From assembly GCA_963682175.1 (NCBI GenBank), contig OY821786.1:27984501-28048500 (forward strand): a stretch of 64,000 bases of DNA, in the 5' to 3' direction. This document shows, piece by piece, positions 35,721 to 46,593 of this stretch. Origin of the DNA: Triglochin maritima (lineage: Eukaryota; Streptophyta; Magnoliopsida; Alismatales; Juncaginaceae). Below the pieces are notes generated by a model. The model worked only from the letters and a program-made list of their open reading frames with translations. It was not told where the DNA came from and did no database searches. Positions within the stretch are counted from its first letter, which is position 1, and the number at the start of each line of letters is the position of its first letter. The position numbers and the translations under genes are program-made.

Positions 35721-36436
35721 AATATACAACAGGATCCAGATGAAGTCAACAAATAATATCATGTTTAGGAAACAAACAACAAAAGAATAGTGATCGGAAA
35801 AAACCTTTCAACCGAGTTGTCGATTGCCGACTTGACTTAGAGAAAATATCGCAATCACGTACAAGTGTGACGAGTCTAACTCTTTTTCCCCATGATAGAA
35901 CGATTTTGTCGCCGGGAAAGCACACACCAGAACCGACGAACGCTAAACCTCGCTTGGATTGATCACCGGAGAACGCAGGAGATGGGTGGAACAAAATCGC
36001 CAGAGATCGAGCGATTTTGTTTTATTTGAGAGAGTTAAAAATACATGTGCATCATGGGAGGAAACCGAACTTGATTTATATCCAAATTCATAACCATCAT
36101 GGATCCAATATGCATTTAAATCGAGGACCAAAACGATATTTCTATCACCTAGAGGCTAGAGCCTCTAATTTCTCCCAAATCCCCCACTGCACCACCTCCC
36201 CTCAGACCGGGAGGGACGGACGCGTGCACGCGTGTGGAGCATTCTTTCATCCTCTCTTTCTACCATCAAAGAGTTATGAGAAGCGAATGTTTAATAACAT
36301 CTTCCAACTTCTCATGTTCCCGAATGTGGGACTAAAAGAAAGTGAAAATCTCACATGCCTTAATAACTCACATCTCAACATTAGATTTTTCAATTAAATC
36401 TTTCATGGGTATAAATCCAAATTTAATAATCCAACA
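35721..36436 (-). repeat. Main part of the 3' LTR of copia D
   Basis: On the minus strand it begins TGTTGGATTATTAAA after the PPT, contains a GC-rich core near 36200-36230 (ACGCGTGCACGCGT palindrome), and continues on the far side of copia B at 30001-29946, ending TATTACAACA. Confidence 0.85.
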
Positions 36437-36806
36437 ATCTCCCACAAATAATTGTTGATCGATCGACCGAACCTTGCAACTTGGTGCTTTCAGTAATGGT
36501 ACCTTTCGGGTTTGAACCACTACCTGAGTCCTTCAACTTACCCACATAGGAACAAAGTGTAAAGAAGTCTTGAACTTGAATCTTTTATGTGTGTCCTTTG
36601 AGAACAACATCAAGAAGGTCATACTGCAATCTACATGGTTGATGCTTTACGACCATGCATCTGAATCTTGTTTCATGAATGCTTTCAAGGAATGACCCAC
36701 ATTCCTTTAATTGCGGCACACAATTGCATTCAAGTAGTTGAGCTTCTCCAAAGATGCATTGTTGTCATCTTGTCTTAAGAACTCGAACTCATTGAGAATT
36801 TCAAGT

Positions 36807-37286
36807 CACTAGTGCAGAATGCACAATAGACGTCACAGAATAGACGTCGGATATCCAAACATCCGACACCTATACCTATATACGTCGGATGTTTCGATAT
36901 CCGTCTAAATGTTTGTATAACTATCGGGTTTTTTAGTATAACTGACGTCTATACCTCCTGAAATAACAACAATATTTTTTGGGATTTATTTCTTATAAGA
37001 ATTTATGTGGATTTATTTTGTATAAGAATTAATGCAATTTTTTTGGGAATTATTTTGTATAAGAATTTATTTGGATTTATTTTGTATAAGAATAACATGA
37101 ATTATTTGGATTGATTTAAAAATAGTTACATCAATGGAACTATCACATGTGTGTTGTGTGTTTATGGTCATATGTGTTGAAGTTTAGTCCAACATTGAAG
37201 AAAAGATTGTTGGTGGGGTTGAAGTACTTCACCACTCATTTACTTCTAAATGGGAGTTGGGTATCACACTAACTACAATAGGCAAA

Positions 37287-37320
<34 letters not shown>

Positions 37321-39257
37321 GTCAAAAGATTGGCACTTGGTTGCAATGTTTTTTTTACTATTTACCCATGTATAGATGTTAGATGTTTATAGTGGTGATG
37401 TCTATAGGTCGTACTGTACGTATAGACGTCGGTCACCCTATATATCCGACGTCTTTGGGTCGTAACAGTTTAGTCCCACATCGGCCAATTTTTTTGCTGT
37501 TATGGTTGATGTACTCCACCACTCCTCTACAAACAAATGCGAATGAGTTTGGTCACTTGGGCATGCTGTACGCGGTTATTGGTCAAAAGATTGGCACTTG
37601 GGCAACTTGGGCTTGATTGTTGTAGAGGTTGGGTGCGTGTTGAACGTTTTAATTAAACTGCAAGTGCACGACCGCGATGAAGCGGTGGCAAGTACGGGTC
37701 GTCCTCAGGGAGGTGAGTAGTCTCTTGCTTGTACGAAATCAAGTGTCAAAAATAGGGGGAGAAAGATGTTTATGCTACTTTACTCTATACTACGTAAGAA
37801 GTAGGAAATGCGAAAGGAAGAACCAAACAATGAAATAATAACTAAGCTAAGAACAAAGGAAGAATGCTGGAATACAGAAATGGGAAAACCCCTAAGGGGT
37901 GGAGTGAGTGCACACATGCAAAGAGGTGGGTGTAGAATACATTCTTTAAGCACATGAAGGTGGTGTTTATCAAGCATAGGAAATGTCTAATTGTTATGGC
38001 AAAACCTATCAATCTATTCACCAACTTAGTTGATTAACATTTACATATGCAAGTTGTTTATTTCAGAACCTAAACAAGCATGAGAGGTGTCTAATCATTT
38101 TGGCAAAACTCATCAAGTTATAAATTCTATCCTAAACAAGCAAGCATACATTCATGTTTTATCAACACATCAAAAATAAAGCATTCATCCCATTCTCTAA
38201 TGCATGTATGTACATCTACTCCACCCCCAAAGGGGATGGAACTACTCACTAAACATTACACTAATTATTAAACTAAGCAAAGAAAGCATATTAAAACTAA
38301 GCTAGAAATAAAAGACGATTAAACTAAAACATGCACAAACAATAAAAGAAGCATAAACAAACAATGAAAGAAACACAAAACTTTATTGATAAAATGACTC
38401 ACATTTCAAGTAGCATCCTCCTACTTTAGTGTGTGCTTCAAGGCCTCACTTCTAGTAGGAAGAATAGTCACTTAAAATATGGAGTGATTACAATGGAAGG
38501 TGAAGAGTTCTATTTATAAGCATGGAAAAAGCTAATCGGGGACAATCCCCCGATGTGGGACTAAACTAATACCACAAATAGCCTAAACGAACATTAATAC
38601 AAGTCCAGGAGAAATTTGGGCGGATCCTGAGTAATATGGACCGCCAATTAGCGGTCCAAAAACTTTGGATCGCGTTGGAATTTGTTGTAGGCTTTTCTTT
38701 CTGGTATTGTTGGTCTTTGATGCGGTTACTTGACTTGTTGGAGCTCCGACCCGAATGGCATTGGTAAAATACTCCCCATGATGGTGTGAAGTATTCTGTT
38801 TTGCTCTTAGGTCCTTCTGTCTTACATTCAGGTCCTTCTCCCTTGCATCTTAGTCCCCAGATCTCACAATTCAGTCCTTTTTCCCAACTTTTGGGTCATT
38901 TTATGCTTCATCTCTTCAAACCTATTTATTCCTGAAAACTAAACATAAAACTCGTAACATAGCATTGTTGAGGTGAAAGATAATGGATATAAGATACAAA
39001 TATAAGCATGAAATGATGTCAATCAGTGCATGTTATAAGCGGTAATGTATTTTTTCGGTAAATAAAGGTATAATAGGTGTCGCTCATATATAGCCGACGT
39101 CTATACATTGTACATTGTATAGACGTCGGTCGTATATAGCCGACGTCTATACACAAGGGCATAGGCGTCGGTGAAATGTACGTCGGGCACTTGGACCGTA
39201 AAAATCCATCGTATACACCCATGTATATCCGACGTATATGGCTTTTTTCCAGCAGTG
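36807..39257. mobile_element. Non-autonomous CACTA element interrupted by a solo LTR
   Basis: Starts CACTAGTGCAGAA and ends TTTTTTCCAGCAGTG, so both termini show CACT. The 3 bp target duplication AGT is perfect (36804-36806 and 39258-39260). Subterminal regions carry repeated ATAGACGTCGG / CCGACGTCTAT motifs in both orientations (36830-36950, 37425-37465, 39070-39240), typical of En/Spm-like elements. An (AT)n run lies at 37288-37318. No transposase is left. Without the inserted LTR it would be about 1.06 kb. Confidence 0.82.
37638..39025 (-). mobile_element. Solo LTR, Athila-like subfamily I, inside the CACTA
   Basis: Plus strand TGTTGAACG..GATGTCAATCA, 1388 bp, closely similar to the LTR at 51966-53345. 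Flanks GTGCG (37633-37637) and GTGCA (39026-39030) are a 4/5 target duplication. No internal region remains, so it arose by LTR-LTR recombination. Orientation is inferred from the elements at 53-56 kb, whose coding strand is minus. Confidence 0.88.
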
Positions 39258-42200
39258 AGTATACACTCTTTCTAAACTTGCAATTTCCACAACATATCCA
39301 TTCTTTGGAATATTGACACAGATACAATGTATCACCTACAATGTATCACCAATAGGTTGCACTCAACTCACTCAAGAACTTGTTATTACCACATTGAACC
39401 AACTTCATGAGATCTCCACTCAGATTGGTTGGGTTGTCTTTCTATATGAGTCATAAAATGAGTCTTAGTTTCATCCCGAACTTGGATTTCAGAACTTGTG
39501 CTAGATAACGTCCTTTGGTGAAAGGATCAACTATATTGTCTTTGGTACCAACATAATTAACAACTAGCACCCTTTTTGAGACTCTCCCTTACAGACATCA
39601 GTTTGACTTGAATGTGTCTATTTTGTTTGTTATTATACTTTGAGCTTCTTAGCTTTGCAATAGTAGTCATACTATTACAATGCACAGATATTGCAGGAAC
39701 TGGTTTGCTAGTCATTGGCAATTCAGAAAAGAGTCCTTTTAACCATTCAACTTCCATTCAACTTGTATCCAAAGCACAAAGTTCAGCCTCAAACGTATAT
39801 CGTGATAGTATGATCTGCTTCGTGAACCTCCAGGAGACTACACCTCCACCCAGAATAAAATATAATAATAAAAAGACAGTCGTTTGTCCAATTCGAAAAT
39901 TGGATTTTCCATATTTCTATTTACGGCGACGAAGAATAAAACGATTTCTATTTTTCCCTGGGGATCTTTATAATTACCACTGGTTAGCTTTCAATTTGCA
40001 TATGACCATCAAATTAAATGTGAATAACTCGTCTTCCTCTCTTTGAAACAAAGGGCGCTTCCGGTTTTGTCCGCGCTTCAAACAATTGTGTATTCTCCAT
40101 ATTACCATATCTCTAGAGTCATTAATTTTCTATGAAGAACTACTGAACTCATACCCTGCAACATTGTTACTCCCAGAGTTTTTGGCTATCCATCTTGCAT
40201 CACTGTACCCTTCGAGTACAACTGAGAATTTCCCATAATGCAGCCCAAAGGTAGAAGTTCCCTTCAAGTACCTTAGTACTCTATCCAAAGCCTCCCAATG
40301 AATCCGATCAGGACAACTTGTGTATCTACTAAGCTTGTTCACCGAGAATGAAATATCTGGTCGTGTGTAATTTACAAGATACATGAAACTACCTAATTTG
40401 AGAATATCTCAATTGTGAAACGAGAACACTACTGTTGTTCTTGTTCAAAGGTTTTGAAGAATCATATGTGGTTTCCACATATCTACAATTTATATAGTCA
40501 AATCTCTCAAGAACCTTCTCAACATAGTGAGATTGAGATATGGAATTACCCTCAACTGACCTAATCAGTTTAGACCCAAGATCACATTTGCAACACCCAT
40601 ATCCTTCATCTCAAACTTAATACACAAGAATGACTTTGTTTCATGTATTATGTTAAGCTTTGAGTCAAACGGTAATATGTCATTGACATCTAAACACAAT
40701 GCAATGCATGCATTACCTTGAACTTTGCAGTAGACACACTTGTCGATATCAATAACTTGGAATCCAAATAATAATATTATTTTGTCAAATTTCTCATGCC
40801 AAACTTGTGGGGCTTGTTTAAGTCCATAAAGAGGCTAAACAAGTTTACAAACTTTGTTCTTGCTTCTGGAGGCTACAAATCCTTCAGACTGGTCCATATA
40901 AATTTCTTAATTAAGATCACCATGAAGAAAATCAGTTTTTACATTCATTTTATGGATCGTAAAATCATATATGGACGCTAATGTTAAGAGCACTCAGATA
41001 GTAGTCATACGAGACATTGGAGAATAAGTATGAAAATAGTATATTCCTTCCTTTTGTTTAAACCCCTTGGCAACTAATGTGACTTTATACTTATCAATGG
41101 AACAATCTGGTTTTAATTTGTTTTTAAATATCCATTTACAGCCAATTGTTGAACAACCTGAAGGAAGATTTACCAACTCTCATGTCCCATTTGAGACAAT
41201 AGAGTCCATTTCGATCTTAACTTCATTACCAAGAATCTGTACGCATAGCTGTTAGTCACGACAATAAATATTGCATCAACGGTTTTGGGACCAAGTTTTT
41301 CCTCTTATGTTGGGGTTATTAACACTTTTGCAAGACAACCACAAACTTTAAGATATTTAAGACTTGATTTTCGACCATACCAGAGTTTGAACAGATTAAC
41401 CTCCTTATGTTTTTTAGGAACTTTATTCAAAATATGGCAAGCCGTATTCAAAACTTCCCCCCACATATATTTAGGTAATCTTGAACTCTCCAATAATACA
41501 TTAATCATATCAAATAATGTTCCATTCTTTCATTCAGCAATCCCATTAGATTGTGGAGAATGTTGTGCGTTACTTCATGAATTATGCCAGAATCTTGACA
41601 AACTTGTTCAAACAGGTTAGATGTATATTCACCACCTCTATCGGATTTCAACATCTTAAGTTTCTTTCTTGTTTGAGTCTCTGCTTCGTTCTTAAAAATA
41701 AGGAACTTAGACAACACTTCATCCTTACTTTTCAAATGGTATATGTAACAATATTTTGAACTATCATCAATGAAAGTGATAAAATATTTCTTGCAATCCT
41801 TGTTAACATGTCATTAAATTCACAAGTATCAATATGTACCATATCTAAAATACTTGTATCTCTGGTTACAGAATGAAAAGGTTTTTTTGGTTGTTTAGCC
41901 CGTACACACACAATTGACATTTTTTATTTTCAATGTCATACTTAGGAATCATATCTAAATTTATCATTCTTTTAAAACATTGATAATTCACAATCCTAGA
42001 TGTCTATGCCAAACATCACAAGATTCAATGGAATAAATAGCAGGAGAATGCTTATATTTAACAGAAACAACATTACGATTATAAAAAATAGGTTCAACAT
42101 GAAGTTAAAAAGTACCACTAGACAAATACCCCTTGCCGATAAAAGTACCAGAAGGAGTAATCACAACTTTGTTACATTTAAAAGTCACTTCATAACCCTC

Positions 42201-42514
42201 AACTACCAGACACAAACCATTAATAATATTGCGACGAACAATAGACACATGATGCGTCCTATGCAGTGAAAGAACTCATGCTGAAGGTAACTTCAAGTCA
42301 ATACGTCCAACACCTAGCACCTTTGCAACATTCCCATCAGCCATCTCCACATATTTTCCATCAACAGGCTGGTAAGAGACAAACATGGACTTGTGAGCAC
42401 ATACATGCACATTAGCCCAGTGTCAACCAACCACTCATGTGATTTGTAAATGGAAAGAACTTGAGGATTAATAGAAACAAACTTACTGTTGTTCTCGTCC
42501 ACCCCTGTCAATAC
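39258..42514 (-). pseudogene. Pol remnants of copia D
   Basis: Minus-strand fragments in copia order from right to left: protease (EWLVDTGLMCMYV, about 42400), pre-integrase/integrase (VRAKQPKKPFHSVT at 41900, KMLKSDRGGEYTS at 41650, LPKYMWGEVLNTACHILNKV near 41450), RT (CKWIFKNKLKPDCSIDKYKV at 41130) and RNase H (YTRPDISFSVNKLSRYTSCP at 40350, EWLKGLFSEL at 39740). Many frameshifts and stops. Confidence 0.85.
39840..40110 (+). other. Foreign block interrupting the RNase H remnant
   Basis: This piece does not continue the copia reading on the minus strand. On the plus strand one frame reads IRKLDFPYFYLRRRRIKRFL. The style reminds me of organelle DNA, but I cannot identify the gene. It could also be ordinary filler. 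Confidence 0.3.
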
Positions 42515-42515
42515 A

Positions 42516-43615
42516 TTGACTGATTGATTTGATTTATATTAACGGCAAGTGCACGGCCGCGTTGAAGCGGTGGCAAATACGGGTCGATCCACAGGGAGGT
42601 GTGTCGACTTTTGGTTTGTTCAAAGGTGAGTGGGAAAGAAAGGAGAGAAAGGAGATATGATCTACACTACACTACAATGCGAAAGTAAATGGAAAATAAG
42701 CAATAAAACTAAACCCCATAAGGGGTAGAGAAATAATGTTTGTATAAAGATGTGTGTGCGTTCAATTATGCTCGTCACAATATGTAGTGCATGAAATCAT
42801 AAAACTAAATCTAACTTTGCCTCCACATGAAATAAGATAAGATCATATCATTAAAACATACAAGACAATAATTGGAATGAAGCTAAATGAACTCATGTAT
42901 AAAGACTAGACCCTACTATGCCACCACATGAAATAAGATAACCCAATATCATTAAAACATATCAGGCATTAACCAAGGTAAAGGCAACAAGAGAACATAC
43001 ACTACGAATTGTGTTTCCAATATTAATTCCATCCATATCCTCACCTTATCATTCCCTATAAAATATGTCCACTAATCTAAGCATAAGCTAAGCTTCATTC
43101 AAGAGCATTAGCATATCAAAGATAAGAGTGAAATCCCATTAGATGGTTATGGAAATCATATAAGGCTCAAGGGATTAAGATAACACAAACCTAATACACT
43201 ACATGATCATATCACATATTTCACCACCCCCCAAATGGGAATGGAACTACTCACTACTCATTACACTACAACCTATATTAAAATGAAACATTCTACTGAT
43301 ATGAAATTAAACTAAGCAAACAAGGAATATTAAAGAAGTTAAAATGACAAGAACATAAAACTAAAGAGACATGCAAGAATTAAAAGACAAGATTTAAAGA
43401 AACTAAGAACAATTATTTTATTAACAATGACTCACATTGAAGGTAGCATTCTTCTCCACCTTGAGTTTTGCTTCAAGGTTTACTCCAAGTAGAGAGAATG
43501 CCACCAAGCAATGGGTGAATACAAAAGGAGGAGGAGTTCTATTTATAGCCATAGAAAAAGGTAATCCGGGACAATCCCCCTGTGGGATCTTGAGTCTAAT
43601 CCTATCCTAAATGAG
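42516..43615 (-). repeat. Partial Athila-like LTR, subfamily II
   Basis: Contains GCAAGTGCACGGCCGCGTTG and GCGGTGGCAAATACGGGTCG near its left end and GACAATCCCC near 43575, the landmarks of the LTRs at 37638, 51966 and 57776. In the middle (GAAGGTAGCATTCTTCTCC at 43438) it follows the 57776 copy rather than the 51966 copy. The right part is missing where Tekay-like sequence starts. Confidence 0.8.
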
Positions 43616-43619
43616 TTTT

Positions 43620-45635
43620 GATGTGTTTAGCTGGTGATTAGGGGGAGATGGATTTGGACGGCTGAGATGGAGAGTTGATGGATGGAGGGTTGAGATGATT
43701 TGGTTTTGGATGAGTGGTGGAGATGGAGAGGAGTAAAATGGACGGTGAGGATGGAGGTAGGAGGAGATATTTGTTGGTGAGTTTCTCTCTCTCTCTCACG
43801 TCTCCTTCACTCTACTCTCTCTCACGTCCTCACTCTCTCCCTCAGTTGGACTCCGGCGTGGAGGCTGTGCTCAGGCGAGCGGAGGTGGTTGTTGTTTGTC
43901 GGTGGCTTGAGGTGAGTTGTTGGTTCTTAAACCTTTCTGCACATTTTTAGCTCTCTCTCTCCCTCACTCGTGTTTCGGTGGTCGTGGTTGGTTGGTGGAG
44001 GTTGCCGGAGGTGGAGTTGTGGCTGTGGATCATCGAGGAGGTGTTGATCATCGTTCGAGCAAGGGATTCGTCGACGGATCGTGATTTTGGGGAGACGTGC
44101 TCGTGGAGGCGTCCTCGTGCTTCTTCAAAGGTTTCTTCAAACCTTCCGGTATGTCAAGCTCGCTCACTTAAGTAGTGTAAGTATTTGAAAGTCGACGGTA
44201 GGCCTTCCGACTCGTCGCAAGTAAACGTGCAGCAGATTTCACTGCCTGATCGGTCGACCAGTTGGTGCAAACGGTCGACCGTTTGTGAAGAGAATTGGGG
44301 TTCTGCCTCAAATCGGTCGAACGATACCCCAGGGGCGGTCGATCGATCGTGCGTGGGAGGCAAGCCTGGGGAGATTCGGTCGAACGGGTCCCCTTTGTCG
44401 TTCGACCGTGTGCACCGTCATGGGTCAGATAGGGCGTTGACCATCTAAACGGTCGACTGCCTCTATGACTTCGTCCGACCGTGACTTAAGTGGATTGAGT
44501 GGTCGGTTCGACCGAAGGAGGTTTCGGTCGACTGGACATGTGGTTGAGCGTGGGGGAATGCTCTGGACGAATTCGGTCGACCGAGAGTGCTCGGGCGTTC
44601 GACCGGATTCGTGGTGTGAGTTGAGGAATTCCCTGGCGGAATTCGGTCGACCGATAGTGCGCGGGGGTTCGACCGGATTCGTTGTGGATTGTGGGATTTG
44701 TCCCTGGTGACTTTCGGTCGAACGGGGCCCCTTTGTCGTTCGACCGAATGGTCGTTTTGTTCGTTGAACCTGGGAGTTGACCATCCAAACGGTTGACCGT
44801 CTCTTGACTTTGGTTCGGTCGACCGTTTGTGTCCAGTTTTGCACTATGGAGGTGTTGTGGCTGTGGTCGTCCGTGTGGGGCAAGATGTGATGACGATGTT
44901 CTTCCGGCAAGTGTGCTAGGGTGCACGAGTGTTGCGGTAGTTGGTTGAAAAAGACCTGGAGCCCCGTAACGGTGTGAGAGATTGGGTTGGCTGAAAAAGG
45001 CTTGGAGCCCAGCTTAGAATGTGGTGTTGCGGTGGTTGGTTGAAAAAGACGTGGAGCCCCGTAACTGTGTGAGAGCTGCGGTTGGTTGAAAGAGACATGG
45101 AGCCCAGCTAGTCTGTGCGGGGTTGGTTGAAAAAGAGCTGGAGCTCCGTAGTGCGTTCAGGTTGGCTGAAAAAGGCCTGGAGCCTGAGCAGGGACCGCAT
45201 GTAGGGGTTGGTTGAAAAAGACCTGGAGCCCATAGACGTTTGGGTTGGTTGAAAAAGACCTGGAGCCCTTGGTCGTGTCGTGGTAGCTGCGGTTGGTTGA
45301 AAAAGACCTGGAGCCCAGCTTGGCGACGAGTGTGTGATGCGGTGGTTGGGTGAAAAAGCCTTGCGGTGGTTGGGTGAAAAAGGTTGTGATCGGCGATAGG
45401 GGGTGGTGACGAGGAGAGGAGCACCGCTACCGGATCCAGCTTTCTCTCAGTTGAGGTCGGGTGATTACTGTTTCGTTGTATAACCTTTTGATGGATTAAC
45501 AACTTTTGAAATACTCTGATATTCATATATATATATATTATATATGTTGGTGCACCTGTTTTCAGTATTTGCGTAATATCCTCTGTTGATTGTGTGTTAA
45601 AATTTTAAATTTTCCGTTGTGTTGAGGATGTTACA
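43620..45635 (+). repeat. Tekay-like LTR with palindrome and minisatellite blocks
   Basis: Ends GTTGAGGATGTTACA and is followed by an initiator-Met PBS. About 15 CGGTCGACCG-like motifs lie at 44250-44840. At 44930-45390 a repeat of about 30-45 bp (GGTTGGTTGAAAAAGACCTG followed by GAGCCC) occurs around ten times. The 5' limit is not clear; (CT)n runs lie at 43780 and 43950. No second LTR is present, so this is the left end of a truncated element. Confidence 0.75.
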
Positions 45636-45638
45636 AGT

Positions 45639-45884
45639 TGGTATCAGAGCGGTCGGTTCCAGTGTCCTTATCCAAAGAAACAACCCTTAGGGTTTTAGAG
45701 TCTGCATTAGTTCATGCATTCATGGTTTTGACGTGTGGTGTTTTCTTTGTGTATAGATGCCTCCGAGACACGTGAGACCTCCCCCACGGGACCGTAGCAC
45801 CAGCGGTGAGACTGGGGGCACGGACTGGGCAGAGGAGCGGCGGATGCTCTATGACACGGTGGGGCGACTGGGTGCGATGTTGGA
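45639..45884 (+). pseudogene. PBS and 5' end of gag of the Tekay-like element
   Basis: PBS TGGTATCAGAGC at 45639-45650. Gag starts at 45757 (MPPRHVRPP), with TDWAEERRMLYDTVGRLGAM parallel to [17 protein letters not shown] in the complete Tekay at 22950. After 42 codons it stops abruptly at an Athila-like LTR end. Confidence 0.85.
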
Positions 45885-46593
45885 TGATTGACATCATTTC
45901 ATGCTCATATTTTCATCTTATATCCATTATCTTTCTCCTAAACAATGCTATGTAACGAGTTTTATGTTTAATTTTCAGGAATAAATACGTTTCAAGAGAT
46001 GAAGCATAAAAGGACCCAAAAGCTGGGAAAAAGGACTGAATTGTGAGATCTGGGGACTAAGATACAAGGGAGAAGGACCTGAACGTAAGACCAAAGGACC
46101 AAAGAGAAAAATAGAAAACTCCACACCATCATGAGGAGTATTTTGGCAATTCTATTCGGCTCGGAGCTCCAACAAGTGAAGTAGATGCATCAAAGACCAA
46201 CAAAGACATCCAGAAAAGTCCACAATAAAATCTAGCGTGATCCGGACCTCCCGCCGCCGGTGAGGTCTCCGACCTCCCGCGACCGACCACTACATCACCC
46301 CCTCACGAGTGAGCAACAAACCAAACTAATAAGCCGACATAACTTCCAATACGACGAAACTCGCCGGAGCATCGCTCGCGCAACGTCGCCTCCGGAACCT
46401 CCTCGCGTGCCAACCTCCGCACGTCTCACATCTCCTGGTCATGCTCGCCTATTCCACTGGATTCACCGCCTACGTTGCTGCTTGCCGAAAAACAGAGAAG
46501 AATGTGAGGAATATGTGAGGAAGAAGGAAGGAGAAGAGGAAAAGAAGATGAAGAAGGGTTGGGTTGCTTTTAAGCAAACCCCAACACACCCAA
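45885..46593 (+). repeat. Inverted partial Athila-like LTR and unassigned strip
   Basis: TGATTGACATCATTTCATGC starting at 45885 is the reverse complement of the end of the LTRs at 39025 and 53345, and homology continues to about 46240 (GATGAAGCATAAAAGGACCC, GGAGCTCCAACAAGTGAAGT). From 46240 to 46593 the sequence is GC-richer and purine-rich near 46500-46560; I cannot assign it. Confidence 0.75.

Larger units (their letters stand above)
29946..42514 (-). mobile_element. Old Ty1/copia element D, minus strand, with nested insertions
   Basis: The 3' LTR is split: 29946-30001 and 35721-36436 (about 772 bp without the insert), TG..CA on the minus strand. PPT ATTTGTGGGAGAT lies at 36437-36449. Pol remnants run from 39258 to about 42511. 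Insertions inside it: copia B in the LTR, a CACTA element at 36807-39257 that itself holds a solo LTR, and possibly a short foreign block at about 39840-40110. The gag side and 5' LTR are missing, cut at 42514 by an Athila-like LTR. Confidence 0.8.

Noticed and set aside
37288..37318. (AT)n run as a possible replication origin or matrix site
   Set aside because: A plain dinucleotide microsatellite inside a CACTA element; nothing else supports a special role.
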